Positions 9,294-17,428 of a DNA stretch of 64,000 nt are shown here, piece by piece. Source of the DNA: Rhizobium sp. AAP43 (lineage in GTDB: Bacteria; Pseudomonadota; Alphaproteobacteria; Rhizobiales; Rhizobiaceae); NCBI RefSeq assembly GCF_001296045.1, contig NZ_LJHS01000016.1:92086-156085 (forward strand), given 5' to 3'. The translations under genes were made by a program, and so were the position numbers. The notes under the pieces were generated by a model. It ran no database searches and was not told where the DNA came from. It worked only from the letters and a program-made list of their open reading frames with translations. Each line of letters begins with the position of its first letter. The first letter of the stretch is position 1.

Positions 9294-9640
9294 GTCCGTC
9301 TCCAGTCCTTCGTCATTGCTGGAAGCCTATAGCTCAAAGAGCCCGTCCCCGCCATCGATACAAGACACAAGTCAATCGGACCCAAGGAGAAGACGACCAT
9401 TGGTTGAGCATTGCTCAAAATGCATGATGGCGGGAACTCTAAACCGTCGGCAGTGTCGAAATGATCAGACGTAGCTTTCGATTTCGCGCGAAAATGAGGG
9501 AACCAAAGGCGATGATGCTCGTATCATCGCATAATTGAACATAAGTGATGTTTGCCCTAATCACAGCTATGCACTACGCGCACTGGTGCGTTGCAACAAA
9601 GATAGTTGGCATACCATACGACTCGCCTTAAGAATAAAGC
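9294..9640 (+). promoter_or_regulatory. rnd/sRNA intergenic region with sRNA promoter
   Basis: This divergent spacer holds no convincing reading frame. Its right end carries a candidate sigma-70 promoter for the small RNA: TTGGCA (9606-9611), a 17-bp spacer and TAAGAA (9629-9634), which places the start near 9641. I saw nothing else definite in the remaining 300 bp. Confidence 0.5.
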
Positions 9641-9763
9641 ATCGAAGCGACGCACTCCTCCTCCCAGCGTCGCTCGAGAGGATCGGCAATACTCCTCCTC
9701 CTCCCAATTGCCGATCGAGTTTAAGAGCCTGGCGCATCCTCCTCCCGCGCCAGGCTCTTTTCG
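9641..9763 (+). ncRNA. alpha-r14 / NfeR-type small RNA with three anti-Shine-Dalgarno loops
   Basis: Three consecutive perfect hairpins each present CCTCCTCCC in the loop. Hairpin 1 has stem GCGACGC/GCGTCGC (9647-9673, motif 9657-9665). Hairpin 2 has stem GATCGGCAAT/ATTGCCGATC (9681-9716, motif 9697-9705). Hairpin 3 has stem AGAGCCTGGCGC/GCGCCAGGCTCT (9724-9758, motif 9738-9746) and is followed by TTTT, so it doubles as terminator. Unpaired CCUCCUCCC loops are the signature of the rhizobial alpha-r14 family, which includes Sinorhizobium NfeR1; these pair with ribosome-binding sites of many mRNAs, often ABC transporter genes. Ends are estimated from the promoter and the T-run. Confidence 0.9.
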
Positions 9764-9871
9764 TTTCAGCCTCCACGAAACTATTCTGGTGTTATGCCGT
9801 TGCGCTCCTTGCTTGAGAAAGCAAGACTGCCAATGTACACGCGGTTGAAATCAGCAAAGGGAGGGGTTCGG

Positions 9872-11293
9872 ATGGCTGTCAAATTCGGAACAAGTGGGCT
9901 TAGAGGCCTGTCTGTCGATCTGGTTGGCTCGGTATCGGCTCTCCACGCAACCGCCTTCTGCCGCCATCTTGTTGATCTTGGTCTTTCTTCCGGATCCCCG
10001 ATCGTAATCGGTCAGGATTTCCGCCCTTCAAGCCCAGAGATTGCCTCCACCGTAATGGCAGCCGTGGCACGGATGGGATTCAAGCCGGTGGATTGCGGCA
10101 CCATCCCGACACCCGCGCTCGCGCTTTATGGCACGTCTATTGGCGCAGCAGGCCTGATGATCACGGGCTCGCATATTCCAGCTGATCGAAACGGGATCAA
10201 ATTCTATCGCCCTGACGGCGAAATCGACAAGCAAGACGAAGACGCCATTACCAGGCTAGCACGCGAGCTCGCCACTGATGCTAGCGCCAATCTCGTCGAA
10301 ACCGGCAGCGGTGAGCAGGCAGAGACAGAAGCAACCGGACTTTTCCTGAAGCGGAATTTAGGCGTCCTTGCTCCGGAGGCTTTAGCCGGCAAGCGCATTG
10401 GCGTTTACCAACACAGCTCTGTTGCACGAGACATGCTGGTCAGCATGCTAGAGGCTTATGGCGCGACCGTCTTTCCTCTCGGTCGTTCCGACCGATTCAT
10501 TCCGGTCGATACCGAAGCGGTCTCGGATGATACGATCCGGCTTCTAGCAGGATGGTCGGATGAACTCGGCCTCGACTCGATCCTCTCAACAGACGGAGAT
10601 GGCGATCGTCCATTGGTGACTGACGAGCATGGCCTTCCCCTGCGCGGAGATTTCCTTGGCTTGCTTTCTGCGGGCTTCCTCGATGCGCGAGTGGTGGCGA
10701 CACCTGTGACCTCAAACTCCGGACTGGAACGTGACAAGCGTTTCGAGATCAGCAGGACACGGGTAGGTTCGCCCTATGTCATTGCCGCGATGAATGAAGC
10801 GATTGCCGCCGGACGCGATCGGGTGCTCGGTTTCGAGGCCAATGGGGGCCTTATGCTGGGAACAGACTTTTCCCTTGGCACAAAAAACCTGAAGGCGCTG
10901 CCGACACGCGACAGTTTCCTGCCGGCGCTGGCAGCACTCGGAACGGCTGCGAACCGAGGCTTGCCACTCTCGCGACTCGTTGATGACTTCAAGCTGCCGG
11001 TCGCCCTTAGTGACCGGCTGGAGAATTACCCAACCGAACGTAGTCAGGCGCTGATGCAGGCCCTCACGACGTCGCGGGCGGCGCTTGATGACTTTCTATC
11101 GCCTTTGGGGAATGTGCGCTCCATCAACGAAGTTGATGGTCTGCGACTTACACTGACGGACGATCGCGTGATCCACTTGCGGCCTTCGGGCAATGCCCCG
11201 GAGATGCGCTGCTATGTAGAAGCTGCGGACCAGAATTCTGCGAGAGACCTTTTGGAACGCGGCCTCGCCCTGATCGCATCGTGGAAGGGTTGA
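9872..11293 (+). CDS. phosphomannomutase/phosphoglucomutase-family phosphohexomutase
   Basis: This enzyme interconverts hexose 6-phosphate and 1-phosphate through a phosphoserine, supplying sugar-1-phosphates for polysaccharide or nucleotide-sugar synthesis. I chose the ATG at 9872 (MAVKFGTSGLRG) after GGGAGGGG; the frame runs upstream into the sRNA terminator region without similarity. Four hallmark sites are visible: the phosphoserine loop TGSHIP (Ser100, His101), the metal loop DGDGDR (Asp241, 243, 245), the sugar loop FEANGG, and the phosphate loop RPSGNAPEMR near the end. Length is 473 residues. The substrate cannot be fixed from sequence; it resembles the NoeK-type phosphomannomutases. 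Confidence 0.85.
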   Translation: MAVKFGTSGLRGLSVDLVGSVSALHATAFCRHLVDLGLSSGSPIVIGQDFRPSSPEIASTVMAAVARMGFKPVDCGTIPTPALALYGTSIGAAGLMITGSHIPADRNGIKFYRPDGEIDKQDEDAITRLARELATDASANLVETGSGEQAETEATGLFLKRNLGVLAPEALAGKRIGVYQHSSVARDMLVSMLEAYGATVFPLGRSDRFIPVDTEAVSDDTIRLLAGWSDELGLDSILSTDGDGDRPLVTDEHGLPLRGDFLGLLSAGFLDARVVATPVTSNSGLERDKRFEISRTRVGSPYVIAAMNEAIAAGRDRVLGFEANGGLMLGTDFSLGTKNLKALPTRDSFLPALAALGTAANRGLPLSRLVDDFKLPVALSDRLENYPTERSQALMQALTTSRAALDDFLSPLGNVRSINEVDGLRLTLTDDRVIHLRPSGNAPEMRCYVEAADQNSARDLLERGLALIASWKG

Positions 11294-11345
11294 ACCACCC
11301 GAGCGAAAAACACGTATCTGTCATGAAACAACAGATGAGGATTTC

Positions 11346-12089
11346 ATGACGAAGATCGCCTGGATAACCGGCGCAAGTTCCGGGATTGGCAAGGCCCTTG
11401 CCGAACGACTCGCCCGCGGCGGCTACAAGGTCGCCATTAGTGCAAGAAGTGCGGAAGCCCTTGATGAGATCGCCGGGTCTTTTCCCGGTAAGATCCATGC
11501 CTTTCCGCTCGATGTCACCGATCCGCCGTCTGTCGATCGTGTTCGCTTAGAGATTGAGGCCCAGCTCGGACAGATTGATCTCGCGGTTTTCGCGGCAGGC
11601 TCATACACGCGAGATTACGCATCCGACTTCAGTGCCGCGCGGACAAAGCAGATGTTCGACCTGAACGTGATTGGCACGGCATCCTGCCTTGAGACCATCA
11701 TGCCATCAATGATTGCCCGCAAAGCCGGCCACATCGCCGTCATTGCGTCGGTCTCCGGCTATGTTGGGCTGCCAGGTGCTGCGAGTTACGGTGCCACGAA
11801 GGCTGCACTCAACGCATTGTGCGAATCGCTCTATCCGGAACTTGACCAGCACGGCGTGAAGATCACGATCATCAACCCTGGCTTTATCGATACTCCGCTG
11901 ACGAAGAAGAACGATTTCCCGATGCCTTTCCTGATTTCGGCCGAGGAAGCGGCAGAAATCATCGTTGCAGGTCTCGGCAGCGGTCGGTTCGAGATCATCT
12001 TTCCGTGGAAGATGGCTTTGGCTGTCCGCTTTCTCCACGCGTTGCCGCACGCGTTACGATTCGCGCTCACGCGTCGGATGCTCAGGTGA
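11346..12089 (+). CDS. short-chain dehydrogenase/reductase
   Basis: This is a classical SDR of 247 residues. The NAD(P) site TGASSGIG is at residues 9-16, an NxG-type motif is replaced by FAAGS near 81, the catalytic Ser lies in VIASVSGYVG and the YGATK Tyr-Lys pair is near residue 153. A hydrophobic C-terminal helix (WKMALAVRFLHALPHALRFAL) suggests membrane association. It ends 12 bp before the convergent cfa stop. An SDR also belongs to the RpoE-ChrR target cluster of Rhodobacter, so a role in handling oxidised lipids is plausible; however I find no ECF-type promoter in front of it. Confidence 0.85.
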   Translation: MTKIAWITGASSGIGKALAERLARGGYKVAISARSAEALDEIAGSFPGKIHAFPLDVTDPPSVDRVRLEIEAQLGQIDLAVFAAGSYTRDYASDFSAARTKQMFDLNVIGTASCLETIMPSMIARKAGHIAVIASVSGYVGLPGAASYGATKAALNALCESLYPELDQHGVKITIINPGFIDTPLTKKNDFPMPFLISAEEAAEIIVAGLGSGRFEIIFPWKMALAVRFLHALPHALRFALTRRMLR

Positions 12090-12101
12090 AGGCGTACCAG
12101 T

Positions 12102-13319
12102 TCAAGCCGGATTTTCGAGCTTGAACTGGACCACGTCGATGCGGCCGTGGCGGAAGCCGACGGCGCAATATTGCAGATACAGGCGCCACATGCGGTAGAA
12201 GCGGCGATCAAAGCCCTGTGGCTCGATCTTCTGCCAGTTCGCCATGAAGGCGCCGTCCCATTCAACCAGCGTCCGATCATAGTCCGCGCCAAAACGGAAA
12301 GCGTCCGTCACGGCAAGACCTGAGCTGACCGCTTGCTTTCCGAAGACCTCGACAGACGGCAGCATGCCGCCAGGGAAAATGTAGGTCTGGATGAAGTCGG
12401 CACTCCGGCGGTAGTGCTCAAACCTTTGTTCGTCGATGGTGATCGTTTGAACAAGCGCCGCACCACCTGTGACCAAACGTGACCGCAGGGTGTCGAAATA
12501 GGTCGGCCAATTCTCTTCGCCGACCGCCTCAAACATTTCGATCGACACGATCTTGTCAAACTGGCCATGACAATCACGGTAGTCCTCGAGCCGGATGTCT
12601 GCACGATCGGCGAGACCAGCGCGCGCCAGGCGTTCCCGGGCGAATTGCGCCTGTTCGGTCGAGAGCGTCAGACCTGTCACCCGGCAACCGGTCGTCCTAA
12701 TTGCATATTCCGCAAAGCCACCCCAGCCGCAGCCCACTTCCAGCACATGGTGGCCGGGACCGATCGACAGTTCGCGCAGGATGCGTGCGTATTTGGCCTC
12801 CTGTGCTTCGGCAAGCGACATTCCCGGTGAGGTATACAGAGCCGATGAATAGGTCATCGTCCTGTCGAGCCAGAGACGGTAGAATTCATTGCCCAGGTCA
12901 TAGTGGAAGGCAATATTCCGGCGGCTGCCTTTCTTCGAGTTTCGGCGTAACAGATGCCGGAGCCGTGCCAGGCGCCCGAAGATCGCCGAGGACTTCAGGA
13001 CACTGCCCAGATGCGCTTCATTCATCACCGCCAGTTCCAGGAGATCGCCAAGATTGGGCGTCTCTAGCTCTTCATCAATGTAAGCCTGCGCAAATCCAAG
13101 TGTCCCGCCGGTCAGAATGCGAAACATGGCCTTTGCACTGCGCACCTGCAGGATGGCATGAGGCCCCGGCCGTTTGCCCGTGGCGTCGTGATCAGCATGC
13201 CCTTCGAACCGCAGCGTCAGGCGCCCTATGGCGATCCGATCCGCCCAGGCGCACAGCACGCGCTGCCAGAGGGGGCGCCCGATCTGGGCAGCGGCAATTT
13301 CACGTTCTGCATGACTCAT
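12102..13319 (-). CDS. cfa: cyclopropane-fatty-acyl-phospholipid synthase
   Basis: This cytoplasmic, membrane-associated methyltransferase adds a methylene group from S-adenosylmethionine across cis double bonds of phospholipid acyl chains. Of its 405 residues, the N-terminal third is the lipid-binding domain (GTLGFAQAYIDEELETPNLGDL); the SAM site HHVLEVGCGWGGFAEYA is near 190, followed by GLTLSTEQAQFARERL and the conserved FDKIVSIEMFEAVGEENW block. It is the last gene of a three-gene operon, overlapping the DUF1365 gene by 4 nt. In Rhodobacter the equivalent genes are targets of the singlet-oxygen sigma factor RpoE, which is encoded divergently here. Confidence 0.95.
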   Translation of the reverse strand: MSHAEREIAAAQIGRPLWQRVLCAWADRIAIGRLTLRFEGHADHDATGKRPGPHAILQVRSAKAMFRILTGGTLGFAQAYIDEELETPNLGDLLELAVMNEAHLGSVLKSSAIFGRLARLRHLLRRNSKKGSRRNIAFHYDLGNEFYRLWLDRTMTYSSALYTSPGMSLAEAQEAKYARILRELSIGPGHHVLEVGCGWGGFAEYAIRTTGCRVTGLTLSTEQAQFARERLARAGLADRADIRLEDYRDCHGQFDKIVSIEMFEAVGEENWPTYFDTLRSRLVTGGAALVQTITIDEQRFEHYRRSADFIQTYIFPGGMLPSVEVFGKQAVSSGLAVTDAFRFGADYDRTLVEWDGAFMANWQKIEPQGFDRRFYRMWRLYLQYCAVGFRHGRIDVVQFKLENPA

Positions 13320-14107
13320 GGCTTGCTCATTCCGTTCTGCATGACAATCGTGGACGCAATTGGCTCACTGGCAGGCTTGTGACGATGCAGCGGCACGCCT
13401 TTGCCCCAGAGCTTGAAGGCTTCCCAGTGAATTCCAGCAGTTACCTTGAGGGTCATCAGTGGGTAGGTCACAAGCATCCAGAACAGGCTCCGGTCGGACA
13501 ATGCGATGCGGTTGCCGGAAAAGCGGGCAAAGAGAAGCGGGCCCGCCTCGTCGGATTCCCCGATATGGATATCGATTGCTTCAGCCGGCGGCTTGATCCG
13601 GAAATCATAGCGGCAGTTCATCGGTATGAACGGCGACACATACATTTCCTTCGCGCATTGATGGCGCAGCACAGGCTCGTCGCTATCGACCGGAATGACG
13701 TAGGTGTGGCGCTCGTGGAAAGTATTGCTGACTTCGTAGAGCATCGCTTTCATTTCCCCCTCGGAAGTCTGGCAGAAGTAGACCGTCAGAGGATTGAAAA
13801 CATATCCGAAAATCCTTGGATAGCAGAGCATGCGAATGGTCATGCCCGCGGGATTTATGCCCGCCTCCTGCAGGCGCGCGCCAATCCAGGCGCGCAGCTC
13901 ACCGGGAACGCCATCGCCATGATCAGCATCATGCACCGAATAGACAGCCCGGCGATTATGTCCGAACAGGCGAAGCGAGCGATCGAGTTGATCCAGTTCA
14001 TCCAAGTCGATCAACAGCGAGAAGACGCTGTAGCTGAGCTTATGCTGCTTGGGTCGTTTTCTGACATGCAGAACCTGACCAGCATAGATTGCTGACGATA
14101 TGCTCAT
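13316..14107 (-). CDS. DUF1365 family protein
   Basis: This 263-residue protein belongs to the DUF1365 family, whose members are almost always found between an FAD-dependent amine-oxidase-like protein and a cyclopropane synthase, as here. Family-typical stretches are YAGQVLHVRKRPKQHKLSYSVFSLLIDLDEL at the start and PRIFGYVFNPLTVYFC, EVSNTFHERHTY and KEMYVSPFIPMN in the middle. It overlaps its upstream neighbour by ATGA (4 nt), which implies translational coupling. The activity is unproven; it probably acts with the other two in modifying fatty acyl chains, for example in furan fatty acid formation. Confidence 0.92.
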   Translation of the reverse strand: MSISSAIYAGQVLHVRKRPKQHKLSYSVFSLLIDLDELDQLDRSLRLFGHNRRAVYSVHDADHGDGVPGELRAWIGARLQEAGINPAGMTIRMLCYPRIFGYVFNPLTVYFCQTSEGEMKAMLYEVSNTFHERHTYVIPVDSDEPVLRHQCAKEMYVSPFIPMNCRYDFRIKPPAEAIDIHIGESDEAGPLLFARFSGNRIALSDRSLFWMLVTYPLMTLKVTAGIHWEAFKLWGKGVPLHRHKPASEPIASTIVMQNGMSKP

Positions 14108-15462
14108 TCGGCCGCCTCGAGCTGGCGCTCAACGACAATGCGGCCTGATTCATTTTCAACGTTCCAGGGACGTCGCACACCTCCGAGGGCCTCCGCGACG
14201 GCCAGTCCCGATTGAAGGCCATCCTCATGGAAGCCACTTCCGAAGTAGGCACCGCAGAACCAGGTATTACGCTGGCCCTGAAGGCTCCAGAGTTTCTTCT
14301 GGGCCATGATCGCCCCTGTGTCGAAAAGGGGATGTTCATACTGGAAGGTTCCGAACACCTTCGCTGGATCGACTGGCCTGCAAGGATTGAGCGTGACGAA
14401 AACGGGGCGGTCCGTCTCAAGCGATTGCAGCAGGTTCATCCAGTAGGTCACGCAGAGTGTTTCTGTTCCCTGGTCCGTTTCGTCGGCCACATAATTCCAA
14501 CTTGACCAGACCGCCTTCCGCTTTGGCATCAGGTTTTCATCGCTATGCAGCACTGCGACATTTGGTGTGTACTGAAATGTACCCAGCAGCGTCCGTTCGC
14601 GCTCATCGGCATCTTCAAGCATGTCAAGGCTTTGGGTCGCATGAGTGGCAAGAACCACATGATCGAAGCGATCGACCCCACCATGGACGTCGAGAATTTC
14701 GACACCCGCACCACTCCGACGAATCCGTGAAACTGCCGTCGAGAGACGGACCTCGCCCGAAAAATCGGCCAGTATGCGCGCCACATATTCCCGGCTACCA
14801 CCCTTGACCGTTCGCCATTGCGGCCTGTCCTTCAGAGACAAGAGCCCATGATTGGCGAAGAAACGGATAAAGGCGTGCAAAGGATAGAGGCGCATTTCCC
14901 TGGCCGTTGTGGACCAGATCGCGGCTCCCATTGGGAGAAGATGATCCTCAATGAAGGATGGCGCATACCTAGCTCTATCCAAATAATCACCGAGGGAGAC
15001 AGCCTCCAGATCGACGCGATCAAGAAGCGTCGGAGCCTCCTTATAAAAGCGGAGAATGTCGCGGATCATTTTCCAGAAGCGCGGACGCAAAAGATTGGAT
15101 CTTTGCCCGAGCAAACCAGACAAGCCTGATCCCGAATACTCGAAGCGTCCACGTTCCAAAGAAGCAGCAAATGACATGCTGGACGGAAGCGTTGGGACAT
15201 TAAGGTGTTCGAAAAGCTTGACCAGGTTTGGATAATTCCGGTCATTGTAGACGATGAAGCCGGTATCGACTGGCAGACCCTTCGGGCCAGCATCGACACG
15301 AACCGTGTTCGAATGCCCCCCTGGACGGCCTTCGGTTTCGTAAAGCACGACCTGCGCACTCTTGGAGAGCAGCCAAGCCGAGGACAAACCAGAAATGCCT
15401 GATCCTACAACCGCAATTCTCGGACTTGAACCAGATGCTGTCTTTGATACGCCGGCGTCCAT
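14104..15462 (-). CDS. FAD-dependent amine-oxidase-like oxidoreductase
   Basis: This flavoprotein has an N-terminal dinucleotide-binding motif (IAVVGSGISGLSSAWLL, about residues 18-34) followed by ETEGRPGGHSNTV and the DTGFIVYNDRNYPNL segment that marks this subfamily. I chose the ATG at 15462 (452 aa): AAGGA lies 6 nt upstream, and a promoter -10 at 15505-15510 would put the transcript start near 15499, on top of the alternative ATG at 15501. It is the first gene of the operon with DUF1365 and cfa. In Rhodobacter sphaeroides equivalent genes respond to singlet oxygen. A role as an acyl-chain desaturase or oxidase is inferred from context. Confidence 0.88.
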   Translation of the reverse strand: MDAGVSKTASGSSPRIAVVGSGISGLSSAWLLSKSAQVVLYETEGRPGGHSNTVRVDAGPKGLPVDTGFIVYNDRNYPNLVKLFEHLNVPTLPSSMSFAASLERGRFEYSGSGLSGLLGQRSNLLRPRFWKMIRDILRFYKEAPTLLDRVDLEAVSLGDYLDRARYAPSFIEDHLLPMGAAIWSTTAREMRLYPLHAFIRFFANHGLLSLKDRPQWRTVKGGSREYVARILADFSGEVRLSTAVSRIRRSGAGVEILDVHGGVDRFDHVVLATHATQSLDMLEDADERERTLLGTFQYTPNVAVLHSDENLMPKRKAVWSSWNYVADETDQGTETLCVTYWMNLLQSLETDRPVFVTLNPCRPVDPAKVFGTFQYEHPLFDTGAIMAQKKLWSLQGQRNTWFCGAYFGSGFHEDGLQSGLAVAEALGGVRRPWNVENESGRIVVERQLEAAE

Positions 15463-15504
15463 CTCAAGTCCTTCATAAAGCAATGTTTCAGACAATCTCA
15501 TAGC

Positions 15505-15534
15505 TCTCTACGAAGTCCCATCGCGAGTGGATCG
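15505..15534 (-). promoter_or_regulatory. ECF11 (RpoE)-type promoter for the FAD-DUF1365-cfa operon
   Basis: On the minus strand CGATCC (15529-15534) and TAGAGA (15505-15510) are separated by exactly 18 bp. The Rhodobacter RpoE consensus is TGATC-N18-TAdRA (d = A/G/T), so this differs by one base in the -35 element. It lies 42 nt before the chosen start of the FAD oxidoreductase gene. Confidence 0.65.
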
Positions 15535-15560
15535 GAATCCCAGGAATTTTTCGCTGACGG

Positions 15561-15590
15561 TGATCTGGCTTAAGTGAGCCGACGTAGAGC
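15561..15590 (+). promoter_or_regulatory. ECF11 (RpoE)-type promoter for rpoE-chrR
   Basis: TGATCT (15561-15566) and TAGAGC (15585-15590) are 18 bp apart on the plus strand, close to the RpoE consensus TGATC-N18-TAdRA; the last base of the -10 is G. It precedes the rpoE-chrR operon, implying autoregulation, and lies back to back with the divergent promoter at 15505-15534. Confidence 0.65.
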
Positions 15591-15700
15591 TTTGCATGTT
15601 TGATGCAATTTCCATCTCGGCAGAGGCGTGCCACAATGATGTCCGGCCCAGGGCTCCGACAGATGTGACCGCGAGTCGCCAAAGAAGGAAGAAAAGCGTC

Positions 15701-16273
15701 TTGAAGACAATAAGGATCGACGAATCCGAGCAGGTGAATTTTTCGAAGCTCCTCGCATCTGTCGGTCAGGAACGGGACGTTCAGGCGTTCGAGACCATTT
15801 TCAAGCACTATAGCCCGAAGGTCCGCGCCTACATGGCGAAGCTTGCTCGGGATGGGCAGGCTGCCGAAGAGTTGATGCAGGAAACGATGTTGGCGGTGTG
15901 GAACAAGGCTGAGCAGTTCGATCCAGCGCGAGGAAACGTCTCAAGTTGGATCTTTACAATTGCCAGAAATCTCAGGATTGACGCGTTCCGGCGGGAAAAG
16001 AGGCCGACTTTTGATCCAACTGACCCGGCTTTCGTGCCAGACGACGTGATGCCCGCCGATGTCGAATATGAAGAACGCCAAGAGGCTGACCGGCTGCGGC
16101 GTGCGATGGAAACCCTCCCACCGGAGCAATATGAACTGTTGAAGATGTCATTCTACAAGGAAGTCTCGCACAGTGCGATCGCGGATGAACTTGGCCTGCC
16201 CATGGGAACTGTGAAATCCCGCATTCGCCTGGCCTTCGCCAAACTCCGCGCAGCCCTGGAGGAGCGGGCATGA
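15701..16273 (+). CDS. rpoE: ECF sigma factor, RpoE/ECF11 (singlet-oxygen type)
   Basis: This extracytoplasmic-function sigma factor directs RNA polymerase to stress promoters. Region 2 (FETIFKHYSPKVRAYMAKL through SSWIFTIARNLRIDAFRRE) and region 4 (LPPEQYELLKMSFYKEVSHSAIA, VKSRIRLAFAKLRAAL) are complete. I chose a TTG start at 15701 because AAGGAAG lies 9 nt upstream and it gives the usual length (190 aa); an ATG at 15596 in the same frame would add 35 residues without similarity and would lie right at the predicted transcript start. It overlaps chrR by ATGA. The cupin anti-sigma partner and the divergent cfa operon identify the ECF11 group. Confidence 0.92.
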   Translation: MKTIRIDESEQVNFSKLLASVGQERDVQAFETIFKHYSPKVRAYMAKLARDGQAAEELMQETMLAVWNKAEQFDPARGNVSSWIFTIARNLRIDAFRREKRPTFDPTDPAFVPDDVMPADVEYEERQEADRLRRAMETLPPEQYELLKMSFYKEVSHSAIADELGLPMGTVKSRIRLAFAKLRAALEERA

Positions 16274-16950
16274 TGATCCAAGTAAACCACCATATCAGCG
16301 ACGAACTGTTGCTCGACTATGCGTCGGGCAACCTGTCTGAAGGATGGAGCATTGCTGTTGCCACGCATCTCGCCCTGAGTCCAGCATCGCGCGGCAGGCT
16401 CAAGCTGATGGAGCATATGGGCGGCGGCTTCCTGGAGGCATGCGAGGCGGAGCCTGCGTCTAAAGAAGTGTCTACCGACGAGAGTTGGGCCCAGATGAAG
16501 GCTCGTCTGTCAAACCCGGCATCGGTGCCTTCTCAGACAGTTGTGGCGTCCCCTGCGGCGGCCTCACCCGTGTTGCCTGAACCCCTTCGTTCTTATCTAG
16601 GCGGTGATGTCGACAAGCTGAAATGGCGCGCACTGGGACGGGGCGCATATCATATTCCGGTCGAAACGGCTGATAAGGATAGCCAGGTCAGGCTGCTGAA
16701 GATTCCCGCTGGGAAACCCGTGCCTGAGCACTCACATGGTGGACGTGAGTTGACTGTAGTCCTCAAGGGTGCCTTCAGCGATGGTGCAACGGTATTCCGT
16801 CGTGGAGACATCGAGGAAGCCGACGAAACGCTGACACATCAGCCGGTGGCGACACCGGACGAGGACTGCATCTGCCTCGCCGTGACGGATGCCCCGCTGA
16901 AGTTCAAAAGCCTACTGGTGCGCCTGGTGCAGCCAGTGCTTGGCATATAA
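16270..16950 (+). CDS. chrR: ChrR-type cupin anti-sigma factor with altered zinc motif
   Basis: ChrR holds RpoE inactive until singlet oxygen or organic peroxide triggers its release. The N-terminal anti-sigma domain begins HHISDELLLDYASGNLSEG, and the C-terminal cupin retains its metal ligands in EHSHGGRE (His, His, Glu) and THQP (His). The zinc site of the anti-sigma domain is unusual: the expected His-x3-Cys-x2-Cys reads HLALSPAS (encoded at 16363-16386), so both cysteines are serines. The codons AGT and TCG exclude a single sequencing slip. The remaining sequence is intact (226 aa), so it is probably functional, but zinc binding by this domain should differ. Confidence 0.9.
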   Translation: MMIQVNHHISDELLLDYASGNLSEGWSIAVATHLALSPASRGRLKLMEHMGGGFLEACEAEPASKEVSTDESWAQMKARLSNPASVPSQTVVASPAAASPVLPEPLRSYLGGDVDKLKWRALGRGAYHIPVETADKDSQVRLLKIPAGKPVPEHSHGGRELTVVLKGAFSDGATVFRRGDIEEADETLTHQPVATPDEDCICLAVTDAPLKFKSLLVRLVQPVLGI

Positions 16951-16987
16951 TGCCGCATCGCAGCGGTAAATATAACGGAGAGACGGC

Positions 16988-17389
16988 ATGACTTATGTGA
17001 TCGCCTATGCCTCTACGGCTGCCGTTTTCTTTGCACTCGACTATATCTGGCTCACGCGCCTCGCCATTGGATTCTACCGACAGAACATCGGTGATTTGCT
17101 ATTGGCGACGCCCAACTTCGCAGCTGCCGGCATTTTCTACCTGTTCTACGTTGTAGGGCTTGTCTACTTTGCTGTCCTGCCCGCCGTAACAGCTCAGAGC
17201 ATTGTCACTGCTGTGGTCAATGGTGCGCTGCTTGGCCTCCTCGCCTATGGCACATATGACATGACAAATCTGGCGACCCTCAAGGGTTGGTCGCTCTCGG
17301 TCAGCATTGTTGACATGGCCTGGGGTGCCTTTCTCTCCGCCACGGCATCTGCGGCTGGGTATTGGGTTGTCTCGCGCTTTGCCTCTTAA
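16988..17389 (+). CDS. DUF2177 family membrane protein
   Basis: This 133-residue inner-membrane protein has four predicted helices (about residues 3-22, 44-68, 70-90 and 105-130). The motifs FFALDYIWLTRLAIGFY near the start and GLLAYGTYDMTNLATLKGWS in the middle are characteristic of DUF2177. GGAGAG lies just before the ATG. It is 37 bp downstream of chrR and is probably in the same operon. DUF2177 genes recur beside RpoE-ChrR modules, so it is likely part of the membrane response to singlet oxygen; its activity is unknown. Confidence 0.9.
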   Translation: MTYVIAYASTAAVFFALDYIWLTRLAIGFYRQNIGDLLLATPNFAAAGIFYLFYVVGLVYFAVLPAVTAQSIVTAVVNGALLGLLAYGTYDMTNLATLKGWSLSVSIVDMAWGAFLSATASAAGYWVVSRFAS

Positions 17390-17428
17390 GCGCTGGCAGG
17401 CTGGCTTTGGCTGCCCTATCTCTTTCAT

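Noticed and set aside
9657..9746. Three CCTCCTCCC repeats as a possible CRISPR or microsatellite
   Set aside because: Each repeat lies in the loop of its own perfect hairpin and the spacers are the stems, so the small-RNA reading explains everything.
11270..11345. Possible RpoE promoter before the SDR gene
   Set aside because: A TGATC occurs near 11274, but no TAdRA element lies 18 bp downstream.
12701..14095. 464-codon plus-strand frame opposite cfa and DUF1365
   Set aside because: It runs across two well-supported minus-strand genes and their overlap, and has a composition unlike a folded protein.
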